A stretch of 40,097 bases of DNA from a virus, in the IMG/VR virus record IMGVR_UViG_3300026512_000032, positions 1 through 40,097 of that record, one strand, 5' to 3'. A model generated the notes under the pieces. It ran no database searches and was not told the DNA's origin. It was given only the letters and a program-made list of their open reading frames with translations. How positions within the stretch are numbered: position 1 is the first letter of the stretch; the number at the start of each line of letters is the position of its first letter. A program made the position numbers and the translations under genes. Shown piece by piece: positions 22,085-30,489 of the stretch.

Positions 22085-22203
22085 TGTTAACATTTGGTAT
22101 GGGTGGTGGCAGCGGTAGTGGTTCCTGTACTGCTATAGATATTAAATGGGTTCTTAAGAAAAAGAAAATTAAGTTTAATACTAAATGCGGTGTTAAAAAA
22201 TAG
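22084..22203 (+). CDS. Tiny Gly-rich protein
   Basis: A 39-residue product starting at the ATG that overlaps the previous TAA. MLTFGMGGGSGSGSC is Gly/Ser-rich, then TAIDIKWVLKKKKIKFNTKC is basic with two cysteines. The overlap and conserved spacing argue for a real gene in the tail operon, perhaps a flexible tip or connector peptide. No family is recognised. Confidence 0.45.
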   Translation: MLTFGMGGGSGSGSCTAIDIKWVLKKKKIKFNTKCGVKK

Positions 22204-22242
22204 TTTTATGTAAACATTTTGTACTTATTGTAAAGATTAAGT

Positions 22243-22250
22243 TATAAATA
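22243..22250 (+). promoter_or_regulatory. Late promoter
   Basis: TATAAATA, 19 nt before ATG 22270, with AAAAAGGA as ribosome site. Confidence 0.65.
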
Positions 22251-22269
22251 CTTAAAAAGGAATAATTAT

Positions 22270-22671
22270 ATGGTATATGAAAGTTTATTAGAAGATTTTG
22301 AATTAGTAGTTGGCGATTCTTCAGAAGTATATATGCTTCTGTCGCCAAGTGTAGATTCATTTAGTAACGAAGATCCATTAAAACCTAGTGAATGGGAATG
22401 TCATATGGCTATTACTGAAGAATTAGAAGACACTAGTCCAGTTTTAGTTAGACCCGTCCCGTTAAATGAAGAATTATTAAATGATAATGGTACAGTAAAA
22501 GAACCAAAAGGCAAATATTTTGTAGTGCAAATTACTCCAGAAGAAAGTTCGTTATTAGAACCCGGTATTAAATATTGGTTTGTAGTACAAGTAAAAAATG
22601 ATGAATTAGGTTACAAACAAGAATTAATTCAATGTAGATTAAAAGCAAAAAAACAAGGAATATTTAGATAA
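22270..22671 (+). CDS. Tail-associated beta-domain protein
   Basis: A 133-residue acidic protein that looks like an immunoglobulin-like or fibronectin-like beta domain (SSEVYMLLSPSVDSF; GKYFVVQITPEESSLLEPGI then KYWFVVQVKND), ending in a basic tail. This pattern occurs in small tail proteins. It overlaps the following peptidase-like gene by one base and is expressed late. Confidence 0.5.
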   Translation: MVYESLLEDFELVVGDSSEVYMLLSPSVDSFSNEDPLKPSEWECHMAITEELEDTSPVLVRPVPLNEELLNDNGTVKEPKGKYFVVQITPEESSLLEPGIKYWFVVQVKNDELGYKQELIQCRLKAKKQGIFR

Positions 22672-23123
22672 TGATTGTAACAATAGCACTAAAAAAGAAA
22701 ACATCTACAAAATTAATAGATAAAATAATAGCAAGTTTAATTAAATGGAAAACAAAGTCAGAATATTTTCATGTTGAAATGATAATAAAAAATAAATGGA
22801 TAAGTACTAATCCAACTGCAAACACGGTTTATATTCACGATTTATTGCCGCTAAATGATCATTATGATTATTTTAATATAAACATACACGGTGCTAAAGT
22901 TAACAAAATGTTAAAATTTGCTGAAAGCCAAGTAGGTAAAAAATATGACTGGAAAGGTATATTTTTATCACAAGCAGTAGATTTTAATATAGATAATAAA
23001 AATAAATGGTTTTGTTCTGAATTTGTTGCGGAAATGTTAAAAATTGGTGGGTATAATACTAATAATAAACCGTCAAACCAATATTCCCCTGAAGATATTT
23101 ATCAATTAGTAAAAACAGTATAA
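22671..23123 (+). CDS. Permuted papain-like (YiiX/NlpC-P60-related) cysteine hydrolase
   Basis: A 150-residue protein with the order His then Cys found in permuted papain-like hydrolases: YFHVEMIIKNKW (His near 34), GKKYDWKGIFLSQA (about 88-101), then NKWFCSEFVAEML with the candidate Cys near 114. YiiX-like enzymes cut amide or ester bonds in peptidoglycan or lipids. At the end of a tail operon it may be a virion-associated hydrolase that assists DNA entry, but no tail-anchoring domain is seen. Confidence 0.65.
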   Translation: MIVTIALKKKTSTKLIDKIIASLIKWKTKSEYFHVEMIIKNKWISTNPTANTVYIHDLLPLNDHYDYFNINIHGAKVNKMLKFAESQVGKKYDWKGIFLSQAVDFNIDNKNKWFCSEFVAEMLKIGGYNTNNKPSNQYSPEDIYQLVKTV

Positions 23124-23137
23124 TTTTACTGTTTTTT
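23111..23137 (+). terminator. Terminator after the tail region
   Basis: AAAAACAGTA pairs with TACTGTTTTT (10 bp, 6-nt loop) and is followed by T residues. It overlaps the stop codon at 23121-23123 and isolates groEL. Confidence 0.75.
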
Positions 23138-23174
23138 ACATAAAAACTCAACTTAAACCCACATAAAAATTAAG

Positions 23175-23182
23175 TATAAATA
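23175..23182 (+). promoter_or_regulatory. Late-type promoter of groEL
   Basis: TATAAATA, 38 nt before the TTG start. A TATAAT (23186-23191) follows within ten bases, so groEL may be read by both promoter classes. Confidence 0.55.
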
Positions 23183-23220
23183 TATTATAATAACACAATA
23201 TAAACACATAAAGGATTAAA

Positions 23221-24780
23221 TTGGAAGATTTAATATTCGCAGAAAACGCTAGAATAAAGATGTTATCTGGTGTAACAAAGCTTACAAGTGCAGTTCAATG
23301 CACAATGGGACCAAAAGGTCGTAATGTACTCATTCAAGAAAAATTTAGAAGTCATCTAACTAAAGATGGTGTAACAGTTGCTAAAAATGTTAAGCTACAA
23401 GATAATATTGAAAGCATTGCAGCAGAATTGGTAAAAGAAGTAGCATCGAAAACTGCAGATGAAGCAGGTGATGGAACAACAACTGCAACAGTTTTAGCAC
23501 ACGAACTTTATTCACTTGGTATTAAAAATGTGACAGCAGGAGCAAATCCACTTGAAATTAAACAAGGTATGGATTTAGCATTAACAGATGTTTTAGATGA
23601 ACTTAAATTGCATACAGTAGATGTTACAGATTATAAAGAAATTGTTAATGTAGCAACTATTAGTGCTAATGGTGATTCAAATATTGGTGAAATTGTTGCT
23701 AAAGCAAATTTTGAAGTAGGTCAAGACGGATTAATTACAGTTGAAACTGGTATGGGTCTTGAAGATGAACTTAAAATTACTAAAGGGTTACAATTCTTTA
23801 ATGGATATCAATCTCCATACTTTGTAAACAATACAGCAAAAATGGAAGTAAATATGGAAAACCCTTATGTATTACTTTATAATGATCGTATTCCAAACTT
23901 AAAAGCAATTTTACCATTTCTAGAAAAAGCACAAAATGAAAAGAAACCATTACTTATTATATGTAATACTATTGACGAAGAAGCTATTAACACTTTAGTT
24001 GTTAATAAAATGCGTGGAAATCTTGATGTATGTGTAGTTAAATCTCCAGGTTTTGGTAATATTACAGATTATCTTGAAGATATTCGAGTAATGACGGGTG
24101 GTAATATTCAAAATCCATCAAAAGGTGTAGTAATTACGGATGTTTCGAAAGATATAGGAAAAGCAACAAGTGTAACAGTAACATCAAAATCATGTTCTAT
24201 TGTTTGTAAAGATGCAAATGAAGATTTAGTTCTTGATAGAGTTAATGAACTAAAAGAATTATTAGAAACAGATACTTTACTTAAAGACCAGATAAGACAA
24301 CGAATTGCTAAATTAGCGGGTGGTGTAGCAGTTATTAAAGTACAAGCACCTTCTGAAGTTGAGATGAAAGAGAAAAAAGACCGTGTTGATGACGCACTAG
24401 GTGCTATTAAAGCTGCACAAGAAGAAGGCATTGTTATTGGTGGTGGTACAGCATTTTTTAAAATTAACTTATCAAAAAATCTTCAAACTATCGATGGCGA
24501 TGTTGCTCTTGGATACAAAATTGTATTAGATGCTATTAAAAGACCGTTTAATCAAATACTTTTAAATGCTGGTTTAAGTCCTGATAAAATTGCTATGGGT
24601 ATTGAGGAAACACCACAAACAGGTTATGATGCAAGAAATGATGTGTATGGTGATCTTTACAAATTAGGTGTTATAGACTCTTATAAAGTTCAAAGAGTAG
24701 CACTTACAAATGCTATTTCTGTTGCTAGTACTTTACTTACTACAGAATGTATTATTCCACTACAAGAAAATACTAAATAA
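23221..24780 (+). CDS. groEL: Chaperonin GroEL (Hsp60), phage-encoded
   Basis: A 519-residue chaperonin subunit. Conserved ATPase blocks are present: [12 protein letters not shown] near 28-39, [17 protein letters not shown] with the nucleotide-site Asp, and [20 protein letters not shown] with the catalytic Asp. The apical and intermediate domains align through [20 protein letters not shown]. It ends [14 protein letters not shown] and lacks the flexible GGM-repeat tail of bacterial GroEL. The TTG start follows AAAGGAT. No GroES is seen in this window, so it must use a host or distant phage co-chaperonin or act alone. It probably folds capsid or other late proteins. Confidence 0.97.
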   Translation: MEDLIFAENARIKMLSGVTKLTSAVQCTMGPKGRNVLIQEKFRSHLTKDGVTVAKNVKLQDNIESIAAELVKEVASKTADEAGDGTTTATVLAHELYSLGIKNVTAGANPLEIKQGMDLALTDVLDELKLHTVDVTDYKEIVNVATISANGDSNIGEIVAKANFEVGQDGLITVETGMGLEDELKITKGLQFFNGYQSPYFVNNTAKMEVNMENPYVLLYNDRIPNLKAILPFLEKAQNEKKPLLIICNTIDEEAINTLVVNKMRGNLDVCVVKSPGFGNITDYLEDIRVMTGGNIQNPSKGVVITDVSKDIGKATSVTVTSKSCSIVCKDANEDLVLDRVNELKELLETDTLLKDQIRQRIAKLAGGVAVIKVQAPSEVEMKEKKDRVDDALGAIKAAQEEGIVIGGGTAFFKINLSKNLQTIDGDVALGYKIVLDAIKRPFNQILLNAGLSPDKIAMGIEETPQTGYDARNDVYGDLYKLGVIDSYKVQRVALTNAISVASTLLTTECIIPLQENTK

Positions 24781-24799
24781 ACTTTTAATTTAAGTTTAT
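24777..24799 (+). terminator. Hairpin after groEL overlapping the next promoter
   Basis: ATAAACTT pairs with AAGTTTAT (8 bp). Its 3' arm is also the TTTAAGTTTAT element of the promoter at 24814, repeating the overlap seen before the tmRNA. Confidence 0.45.
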
Positions 24800-24813
24800 C
24801 TTTATGTACTGTA

Positions 24814-24822
24814 TGTTATAAT
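24814..24822 (+). promoter_or_regulatory. Extended -10 promoter
   Basis: TGTTATAAT. The run from about 24786 matches the promoter upstream of the VWA gene almost base for base. Confidence 0.65.
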
Positions 24823-24844
24823 ATAGTATATAAAGGATAAAAAG

Positions 24845-25054
24845 ATGAAAACTTTAAACTCAACAGTATCAAGATTACAAAAATTAGAAAATAACATGTC
24901 GTTTTTATCAAATGTTACATATGATAAAAATTTAAATCTAGAAGTGTTAAATGAAGATAATACACTTGATGTAAAAAATACAAAATTACTAGATGAATTA
25001 AGAAAATTGAATACTAGAAGAGAAGAATTGTTACAATCTCTTATGGACATGTAA
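24845..25054 (+). CDS. Small coiled-coil hypothetical protein
   Basis: A 69-residue helical protein (STVSRLQKLENNMSFLSNVT; KLLDELRKLNTRREELLQSL). Two amphipathic stretches suggest oligomerisation. It begins after TAAAGGATAAAAAG and is followed after one base by the next gene. Function unknown. Confidence 0.5.
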   Translation: MKTLNSTVSRLQKLENNMSFLSNVTYDKNLNLEVLNEDNTLDVKNTKLLDELRKLNTRREELLQSLMDM

Positions 25055-25055
25055 C

Positions 25056-25448
25056 ATGACTAAACAAGATGTGATAAAGTTAAGAACAGAATTAAACAAG
25101 GTATTAGATAAGTTCAACGAAACTTCAAACATTAAAATGACACTTAAAAGTGCAACATATAGTGACGAAGTTACTTTTAAATTAGTTGGTTCAAAAGTAT
25201 CGGATACAGGTACATTAATTACCAAAAAAAGTTTAGATTTCTCTCGTTATGAACACTTACATGGTATGAAACTTATTGCATTAAATTATAAATTTAAATG
25301 TGGATTTGATACATATGAAGTAGTAGGTTATAACACACGCGCTAAAAAATATCCAATTTCATATTTAATTAATGGTAAACCTTACAAATGTGCTGCATCT
25401 TATATGAAAAACATTATAAAAAATAACGCTCCTGAATTAATGTTTTAA
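25056..25448 (+). CDS. Hypothetical phage protein
   Basis: A 130-residue protein. The C-terminal half has a pattern seen in small uncharacterised phage proteins: YKFKCGFDTYEVVGYNTRAK then KYPISYLINGKPYKCAASYM, a compact beta module preceded by a helical N-terminus. It is tightly linked to the previous gene. A nucleic-acid-binding role is possible but not shown. Confidence 0.5.
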   Translation: MTKQDVIKLRTELNKVLDKFNETSNIKMTLKSATYSDEVTFKLVGSKVSDTGTLITKKSLDFSRYEHLHGMKLIALNYKFKCGFDTYEVVGYNTRAKKYPISYLINGKPYKCAASYMKNIIKNNAPELMF

Positions 25449-25473
25449 AATTACATTTATTAAGTAATATTAA

Positions 25474-25481
25474 TGTATAAT
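25474..25481 (+). promoter_or_regulatory. Extended -10 promoter of the clpP variant
   Basis: TGTATAAT. It lies inside a possible 11-codon upstream extension of the ClpP-like frame, which argues for the start at 25506. Confidence 0.55.
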
Positions 25482-25505
25482 ATAGATAACATAAAAAGGA
25501 AATAT

Positions 25506-26141
25506 ATGACAAAAGACACTGATAAAAATACACACGGAAGAAATCACTCACTATATACAATACCAAAAGTAACAACTACAAATAACTATAAATTGTTTGT
25601 TGATACTTTTTTTGATACTTCAACAGAAATACATAAAATATGGAACACATTACTAAGTGCTACAGAAAATGATACTCTAGAATTAAGAATTCAATCACCA
25701 GGCGGGCTTGTTACAGAATGTCAAATGTTAGTAAACATTATGAAAAATAAATTTAATGGTAGAGTAACAGCATATATTGATTCGCACGCTAGTTCAGCAG
25801 GAGCATTTACATTTTGTGCAGCAGACAAACGAGTTGTATTTGAAAACTCAAGAATAATGTTACATAATTATTCTGGCGGACATCAAGGCACACACCATAA
25901 AATGAAAACAAGATTAGATTTTGATACAGTTCATATTATCGATTTTCTTAAAAGTACACTAAAAATTGGTAAAAAAGGTTACTTAACAAATAAAGAACTT
26001 GATAGAATGATAGAAGGTCATGAATGGTGGTTTACTGCTAAGGAAATGTGTAAAAGAGGAATTGCAACTCATGTAATTGTTAATGGAAAAGAAATTACAG
26101 CAAAACAATACTTAAAATCATTAAAAACATCTAAAAAATAA
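25506..26141 (+). CDS. clpP: ClpP-like serine peptidase, variant catalytic triad
   Basis: A 211-residue ClpP/crotonase-fold protein. An ATG at 25473 would add 11 residues but overlaps the promoter; ATG 25506 has AAAAAGGAAA. RIQSPGGLVTECQMLV (61-76) forms the oxyanion region. SHASSAGAF holds the nucleophile S97, and IMLHNYSGG holds H120. The position of the usual catalytic Asp (RD-x-F-M-S-A in ClpP) reads HE-W-W-F-T-A here, giving E173. Activity could be kept with Glu or reduced. A canonical ClpP lies 2 kb downstream, so a mixed complex is possible. The C-terminus is basic (ITAKQYLKSLKTSKK). The clamp loader gene starts 10 nt downstream. Confidence 0.82.
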   Translation: MTKDTDKNTHGRNHSLYTIPKVTTTNNYKLFVDTFFDTSTEIHKIWNTLLSATENDTLELRIQSPGGLVTECQMLVNIMKNKFNGRVTAYIDSHASSAGAFTFCAADKRVVFENSRIMLHNYSGGHQGTHHKMKTRLDFDTVHIIDFLKSTLKIGKKGYLTNKELDRMIEGHEWWFTAKEMCKRGIATHVIVNGKEITAKQYLKSLKTSKK

Positions 26142-26151
26142 AGGAAAAACA

Positions 26152-27069
26152 ATGAATGTAAACAAAAATCAGAGCATCTGGATGGAGAAATATCGTCCGG
26201 TTGATACAAATGATTTAGTTCTTCCGGAAAGTATTAAACAAAAGTTTAATCAATATGCTAAAAATGAAGATATTCCTAACCTCGGATTATGGTCAAATAA
26301 TCCAGGTACTGGTAAAACTTCTACAGCAACTGCACTTATTAAAGAAATTGGTGGTGAAGCACTATTTATTAATGCATCAATGGATAATGGTATTGATGTT
26401 TTAAGATCACAAATTTCAAATTTTGCAAGTACGGAATCGTTTGATGGTAAACTTAAAATTGTTGTACTAGATGAAGTCGATAACCTTTCGCAATCAGCAC
26501 AATTCGCTTTTAGAAGTCTTATTGAATCGTTTTCAAATAACTGTAGATTTATTCTTACAGGCAACTTCAAAGAAAAAATGCTTGACCCATTACTTGATAG
26601 ATTAGAAAACTACGATTTTAATAACTTCGACAAAAAAGAAATGGTAAAACCTATCTTTGAAAGACTTAAAGCAGTACTTGAAAATGAAAAAATTACATAT
26701 GATCCAAAAGACCTAGTGCCAATTATAAACACTTATTATCCGTCGATTAGAAGTATGATAGGTGCTTTACAAAAGTTCTCAAGTACAGGAACACTTGTTA
26801 TTAATGCTGGTGACTTAGATAACCAAACAGAATATAATGCTATTGTAGATACAGTTAAAGCAAAAGATTTTAATGGTATGGTTAATTTAGTAAATGAACT
26901 AACATCACCAGATAATATGTACACTTATATGTATAAAACAGTATCGACATTTGAAGAAAAAATGCCTCAAGTAGTTATGATACTAGCAAAATATCAATTC
27001 CAAGCAGGATCTGTTAGAGATAAAAATTTAAATCTCGCAGCCGCACTAACGGAAATCATGAACTCATAG
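26152..27069 (+). CDS. 44: Sliding clamp loader large subunit, gp44-like
   Basis: A 305-residue AAA+ ATPase of the RFC/gp44 type that loads the sliding clamp for replication and late transcription. WMEKYRPVDTNDLVLPES opens the protein as in RFC small subunits. The Walker A motif is NNPGTGKTS (49-57) and Walker B is IVVLDEVD (103-110). FASTESFDGKLKIVVLDEVD matches T4 gp44 closely. The SRC motif is altered to DRLENY. Its partner subunit (gp62-like) is at 33220. It starts 10 nt after the ClpP-like gene. Confidence 0.9.
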   Translation: MNVNKNQSIWMEKYRPVDTNDLVLPESIKQKFNQYAKNEDIPNLGLWSNNPGTGKTSTATALIKEIGGEALFINASMDNGIDVLRSQISNFASTESFDGKLKIVVLDEVDNLSQSAQFAFRSLIESFSNNCRFILTGNFKEKMLDPLLDRLENYDFNNFDKKEMVKPIFERLKAVLENEKITYDPKDLVPIINTYYPSIRSMIGALQKFSSTGTLVINAGDLDNQTEYNAIVDTVKAKDFNGMVNLVNELTSPDNMYTYMYKTVSTFEEKMPQVVMILAKYQFQAGSVRDKNLNLAAALTEIMNS

Positions 27070-27100
27070 TATATAAAAACATAAAAATTAAAGGAAAAAA

Positions 27101-28249
27101 ATGATTAAAACTAATTTAGGAATAATGGCTAATGGTGAAAATTTCACCATTGAAACTGCTATTACATATCAAAGAATATTGGAAGCAGGATATATTTATC
27201 CTTTATCAGAAATATGTTTGGAAGCGGAAAATAAAGATAAACTTATTGTTAAACTTAATAAATACGGTTGTAAATCATATGACTTTAATTCAAAAGATGG
27301 TAATTATCAAATATTTGAGTGTGATGATTTTATAATGAATATGATTGTAGACAATAAAAATTTATACATTACATCATATTGTAAAACACTTAAAATATCA
27401 GAAGAACTTCATAAAATTTTAATGTCGCTTGAACCAAAAGCAGCAGATATTGAATTATATATGGATAATTATTATCTTGGCCCACAAGGAACACTAGATC
27501 ATAATCTTAAAGTGTTTAAGTATTCGGATTATGAATATGCAAATAACTTATATTATCCATATATTAAAACGGATGCTATGTTTAAACAACTATACACAAA
27601 TAAAGAAAACATTATGATTTTATGCGGAATACCTGGAACAGGTAAAACATCATTAATTTCACAATTATTTAAGTTCACTTTACAAAATCCTGAATTTCTT
27701 TACACAGAAAATGATATTATGCGTCAAGATGATATGTATGTAAATGTTGCTTATGTAAAATCAACAGAAGTACTTGCTAGTGACGAGTTTTGGAGGACAT
27801 TAAGTGCTAAATCATATGATTTAGTTATTTTAGATGACTTAGATTATTTTTTAACATCAAGGGATCAAGAAATACAAACACAAGAAGATGCAGAAAGAAA
27901 CAAGTTTTTATCACAATTTTTAAGTTTTACAGATGGTATAGAAAAAAATAACACAAACTTTGTTATTACTACTAATCAAATGTTTAACGATATTGACAGT
28001 GCTTTACTAAGAAAAGGTAGATTATTTGATATACTCGAACTTAGAGAACTCACAAACGAGGAAGCACTTACCATATGGGAAGGTTCAGGATTACTTGAAA
28101 AGGACTTTATGTTTGACGGTGATGTGTTACAAGCAGATTTGGGTTCGGAAATTGAAAAACACTTGAATAAAGATGTAGTAATTGAAGAATATTTACTAGA
28201 CAATACAGTTTCAAGACTGAAAAAATATAACAAAAAAATAGGATTTTAA
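27101..28249 (+). CDS. AAA+ ATPase ending in IGF, candidate ClpP partner
   Basis: A 382-residue ATPase. The N-terminal 160 residues are a domain I do not recognise. The Walker A motif is GIPGTGKT (176-183) and Walker B is LVILDDLDYF (241-250). FVITTNQMFNDIDSALLRKG carries sensor 1 and an arginine finger typical of classic AAA proteins. The last three residues are I-G-F (380-382). Clp unfoldases dock onto ClpP through an (I/L/V)-G-(F/L) tripeptide, normally in a loop; here it forms the free C-terminus. The next gene, one base away, is a canonical clpP. The inference is a two-gene ATP-dependent protease. Substrates are unknown; tmRNA-tagged proteins are an attractive guess. Confidence 0.75.
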   Translation: MIKTNLGIMANGENFTIETAITYQRILEAGYIYPLSEICLEAENKDKLIVKLNKYGCKSYDFNSKDGNYQIFECDDFIMNMIVDNKNLYITSYCKTLKISEELHKILMSLEPKAADIELYMDNYYLGPQGTLDHNLKVFKYSDYEYANNLYYPYIKTDAMFKQLYTNKENIMILCGIPGTGKTSLISQLFKFTLQNPEFLYTENDIMRQDDMYVNVAYVKSTEVLASDEFWRTLSAKSYDLVILDDLDYFLTSRDQEIQTQEDAERNKFLSQFLSFTDGIEKNNTNFVITTNQMFNDIDSALLRKGRLFDILELRELTNEEALTIWEGSGLLEKDFMFDGDVLQADLGSEIEKHLNKDVVIEEYLLDNTVSRLKKYNKKIGF

Positions 28250-28250
28250 T

Positions 28251-28826
28251 ATGATATTATTACCAGATATAATTGAGACTGTAGGTCGTAACAAAAAGAT
28301 TTTCTCGATACCAACCAAATTATTTGAACAAAATATAATTACTTTATTCGATGATATTGATGATGATAGTGCATACTCTATTATCACTCAATTAATATAC
28401 GCAGATACTATTAATACACAAGAACCTATTAATTTATATATTAAGTCGGATGGCGGATCTGTCACTGCAGGTCTTGCAATTTTAGATACTATAGAATCTA
28501 TGCAAAGAAAAGTAAACACAGTTGGTATTGGTCAATGTGCTTCGATGGGTCAAGTTATTTTATCGTGTGGTACTGGTGAAAGAAAAGTACTAAAAAATAC
28601 AAGAGTAATGATGCACTCTGTATCATCAGGAACTGGTGGAACTGTTCATGATCAAATTGTGCAATTAGAAGAAACTAAATTTTTACAAGAAAAATTAATG
28701 ACTATTATTACAAATTCTACAAAAGGTAAATTATCTTTAGACGAAATTAAAAAAATGACACAAAGAGATAAGTTTATGAGTGCAGAAGAATGTGTAAAAT
28801 ACGGGTTAGTTGATACTATTGTTTAA
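28251..28826 (+). CDS. clpP: ClpP peptidase, canonical triad
   Basis: A 191-residue ClpP, the normal length without a long propeptide. YIKSDGGSVTAGLAILD forms the oxyanion strand. GQCASMGQVILSCGTG holds S98, RVMMHSVSSG holds H122, and QRDKFMSAEECVKYGLVD holds D173: a complete Ser-His-Asp triad in the same spacing as bacterial ClpP. Alone ClpP cuts only peptides; protein substrates require an AAA+ partner, which the immediately preceding gene is likely to provide. The one-base spacing implies coupled synthesis. Confidence 0.94.
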   Translation: MILLPDIIETVGRNKKIFSIPTKLFEQNIITLFDDIDDDSAYSIITQLIYADTINTQEPINLYIKSDGGSVTAGLAILDTIESMQRKVNTVGIGQCASMGQVILSCGTGERKVLKNTRVMMHSVSSGTGGTVHDQIVQLEETKFLQEKLMTIITNSTKGKLSLDEIKKMTQRDKFMSAEECVKYGLVDTIV

Positions 28827-28850
28827 TAACTTAATTAACGAAAATTATAG

Positions 28851-28856
28851 TATAAT
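28851..28856 (+). promoter_or_regulatory. Promoter of the DNA polymerase N-part
   Basis: TATAAT in AAAATTATAGTATAATAACA, the same short form as the promoters upstream of thyX and after the HEGs. Confidence 0.5.
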
Positions 28857-28875
28857 AACAATATAAAGGAACTAA

Positions 28876-30489
28876 ATGAAACTATTTGAAACAGCATGGT
28901 CTAAAAATTATCAATATTTTGAAAGAGTTTATGACACAGAAACTAAAAAGTCCACAGTACATCCTATTAAATTAACAGCAGAATGGTATGAAGAAGATTC
29001 CCGTGGTGAATATATGAGTATTCTTGATGAAACCGTTAGATTAACAAAAAATCAAGGTAATGCTAAAGATGGTAGAAATCATTGGGGATTTATTGACCCA
29101 ATTTATCGTAATATTAAAGATAATTATTGGAATGAACATCAAAAACATACTTTTAATAAAACACCTAGAGTGTGGTTCTGCGATATAGAGACTAGGGTTG
29201 GACAGAATTCTGTAGGATTTCCAGTACCTACTAAAACACTCGAAGAAATTTCGATGTTTCAAATATTTGATAGTGAATTACAAACTATTATTTTATTTGG
29301 TGTTAGAGAGTGGAAACACCAATCGGATTATAAACTTGATTACGCTGTTAAATATATACAATGTACAGATGAAATTGATATGATTGATAAATTTCTACAA
29401 ACATTTAAGGCATTAAATCCTTTAATTATTTATGCATGGAATGGTAATGGATTTGACTTCCCTTACATTTATAATCGTATGAAATTGCTTGGTATGGATA
29501 CTAACAAATTATCAAATTATGGTGATGTTAAACTTAAAGAAAAAAATATAGGGCATAAAACAGTTTGGGATCTAACTTCACAAGGACATCACTTTATAGA
29601 TTTACTTGAAGTTTATCAAAAGTTTACATTTGGGGAACAAGCATCGTTTAGTCTTGATTTTACTGCAGAATTAGTGCTTGGTAAGAAAAAAGTAGATCAT
29701 AGCGAATATGTAGCGTTTGATGATTTTTACACAGGTAAGTATGTTATTCCAAAAAAACCAACAGAAGAACAAAAAAACTCTAAAATATATAAAGAAGCAA
29801 TAGCAGGTAATTGGGATGAAGTTAGAGAACTTGCTCATTCAGATTTTGTGTATTATGGTGCTATCGATACAGTTTTAACCAAGGAAATAGATGATGCTAG
29901 AAATTTAACATCATTAATGTTTATGATTGCTGAAAAAATGGGGGTTCTTATAAGTGATTCTATGGGTACAGTTAAACCATGGACAAAATATATCACAAAT
30001 AAAGCACTTTTAGATAAAAAAGTTATTCCTAAATTACAAATTGACGAAGAAGTGGATGTAAGTATTAAAGGTGGATTTGTTGCAGACCCACAAGTAGGTA
30101 AACACAAATGGATTATGTCTTCTGATGTTAACTCTATGTACCCGTTACTTGGTATGGTTGGATTTAATATGAGTCCAGAAACATATATACCTATACACAA
30201 ACTTCCGGTAGATATTAGAACAATTATTTTGAAGTATTATAATAACGAAGAAGAATCTGAACGATTTAGTATTCCAGAAGAAGTTAAAGAAAATCTTAAA
30301 GTGTTACTAAATAAATATAATTATTCAATGGGTATAAATGGTGCTATATTTACCAAAGATAAATTAGGTATGGTTCCAGAAATGGTTAGTGATATTTATA
30401 AAACAAGAAAAGTAGACAAACAAACTGCATTTAAATATGAAAAGCGTTCACTAGAAATTAAAGAAATACTAAAAAATAGAGGAGTTTAA
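28876..30489 (+). CDS. 43A: DNA polymerase family B, N-terminal part (exonuclease and palm motif A)
   Basis: The 537-residue N-terminal part of a gp43-type replicative polymerase. Exonuclease motifs are intact: VWFCDIETR (Exo I), IIYAWNGNGFDFPYIYNRM (Exo II) and DFVYYGAIDTVLTKEIDD (Exo III). Polymerase motif A is SSDVNSMYPLLG, followed by MSPETYIPI. The gene ends in the fingers (KRSLEIKEILKNRGV) and the rest is encoded 1.2 kb downstream. There is no intein sequence at the break, so the two chains must assemble non-covalently, as known for split gp43 of some Aeromonas T4-like phages. The next gene starts directly after the stop codon. Confidence 0.92.
   Translation: MKLFETAWSKNYQYFERVYDTETKKSTVHPIKLTAEWYEEDSRGEYMSILDETVRLTKNQGNAKDGRNHWGFIDPIYRNIKDNYWNEHQKHTFNKTPRVWFCDIETRVGQNSVGFPVPTKTLEEISMFQIFDSELQTIILFGVREWKHQSDYKLDYAVKYIQCTDEIDMIDKFLQTFKALNPLIIYAWNGNGFDFPYIYNRMKLLGMDTNKLSNYGDVKLKEKNIGHKTVWDLTSQGHHFIDLLEVYQKFTFGEQASFSLDFTAELVLGKKKVDHSEYVAFDDFYTGKYVIPKKPTEEQKNSKIYKEAIAGNWDEVRELAHSDFVYYGAIDTVLTKEIDDARNLTSLMFMIAEKMGVLISDSMGTVKPWTKYITNKALLDKKVIPKLQIDEEVDVSIKGGFVADPQVGKHKWIMSSDVNSMYPLLGMVGFNMSPETYIPIHKLPVDIRTIILKYYNNEEESERFSIPEEVKENLKVLLNKYNYSMGINGAIFTKDKLGMVPEMVSDIYKTRKVDKQTAFKYEKRSLEIKEILKNRGV

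Noticed and set aside
23221-24780. Bacterial chromosome or prophage origin because of groEL, clpP, smpB and ssrA
   Set aside because: The surrounding gp41, gp43, gp44, gp55, gp62, endonuclease VII, tail and lysis genes with T4-type late promoters show a lytic T4-like phage; the housekeeping-like genes sit inside phage operons with phage promoters.
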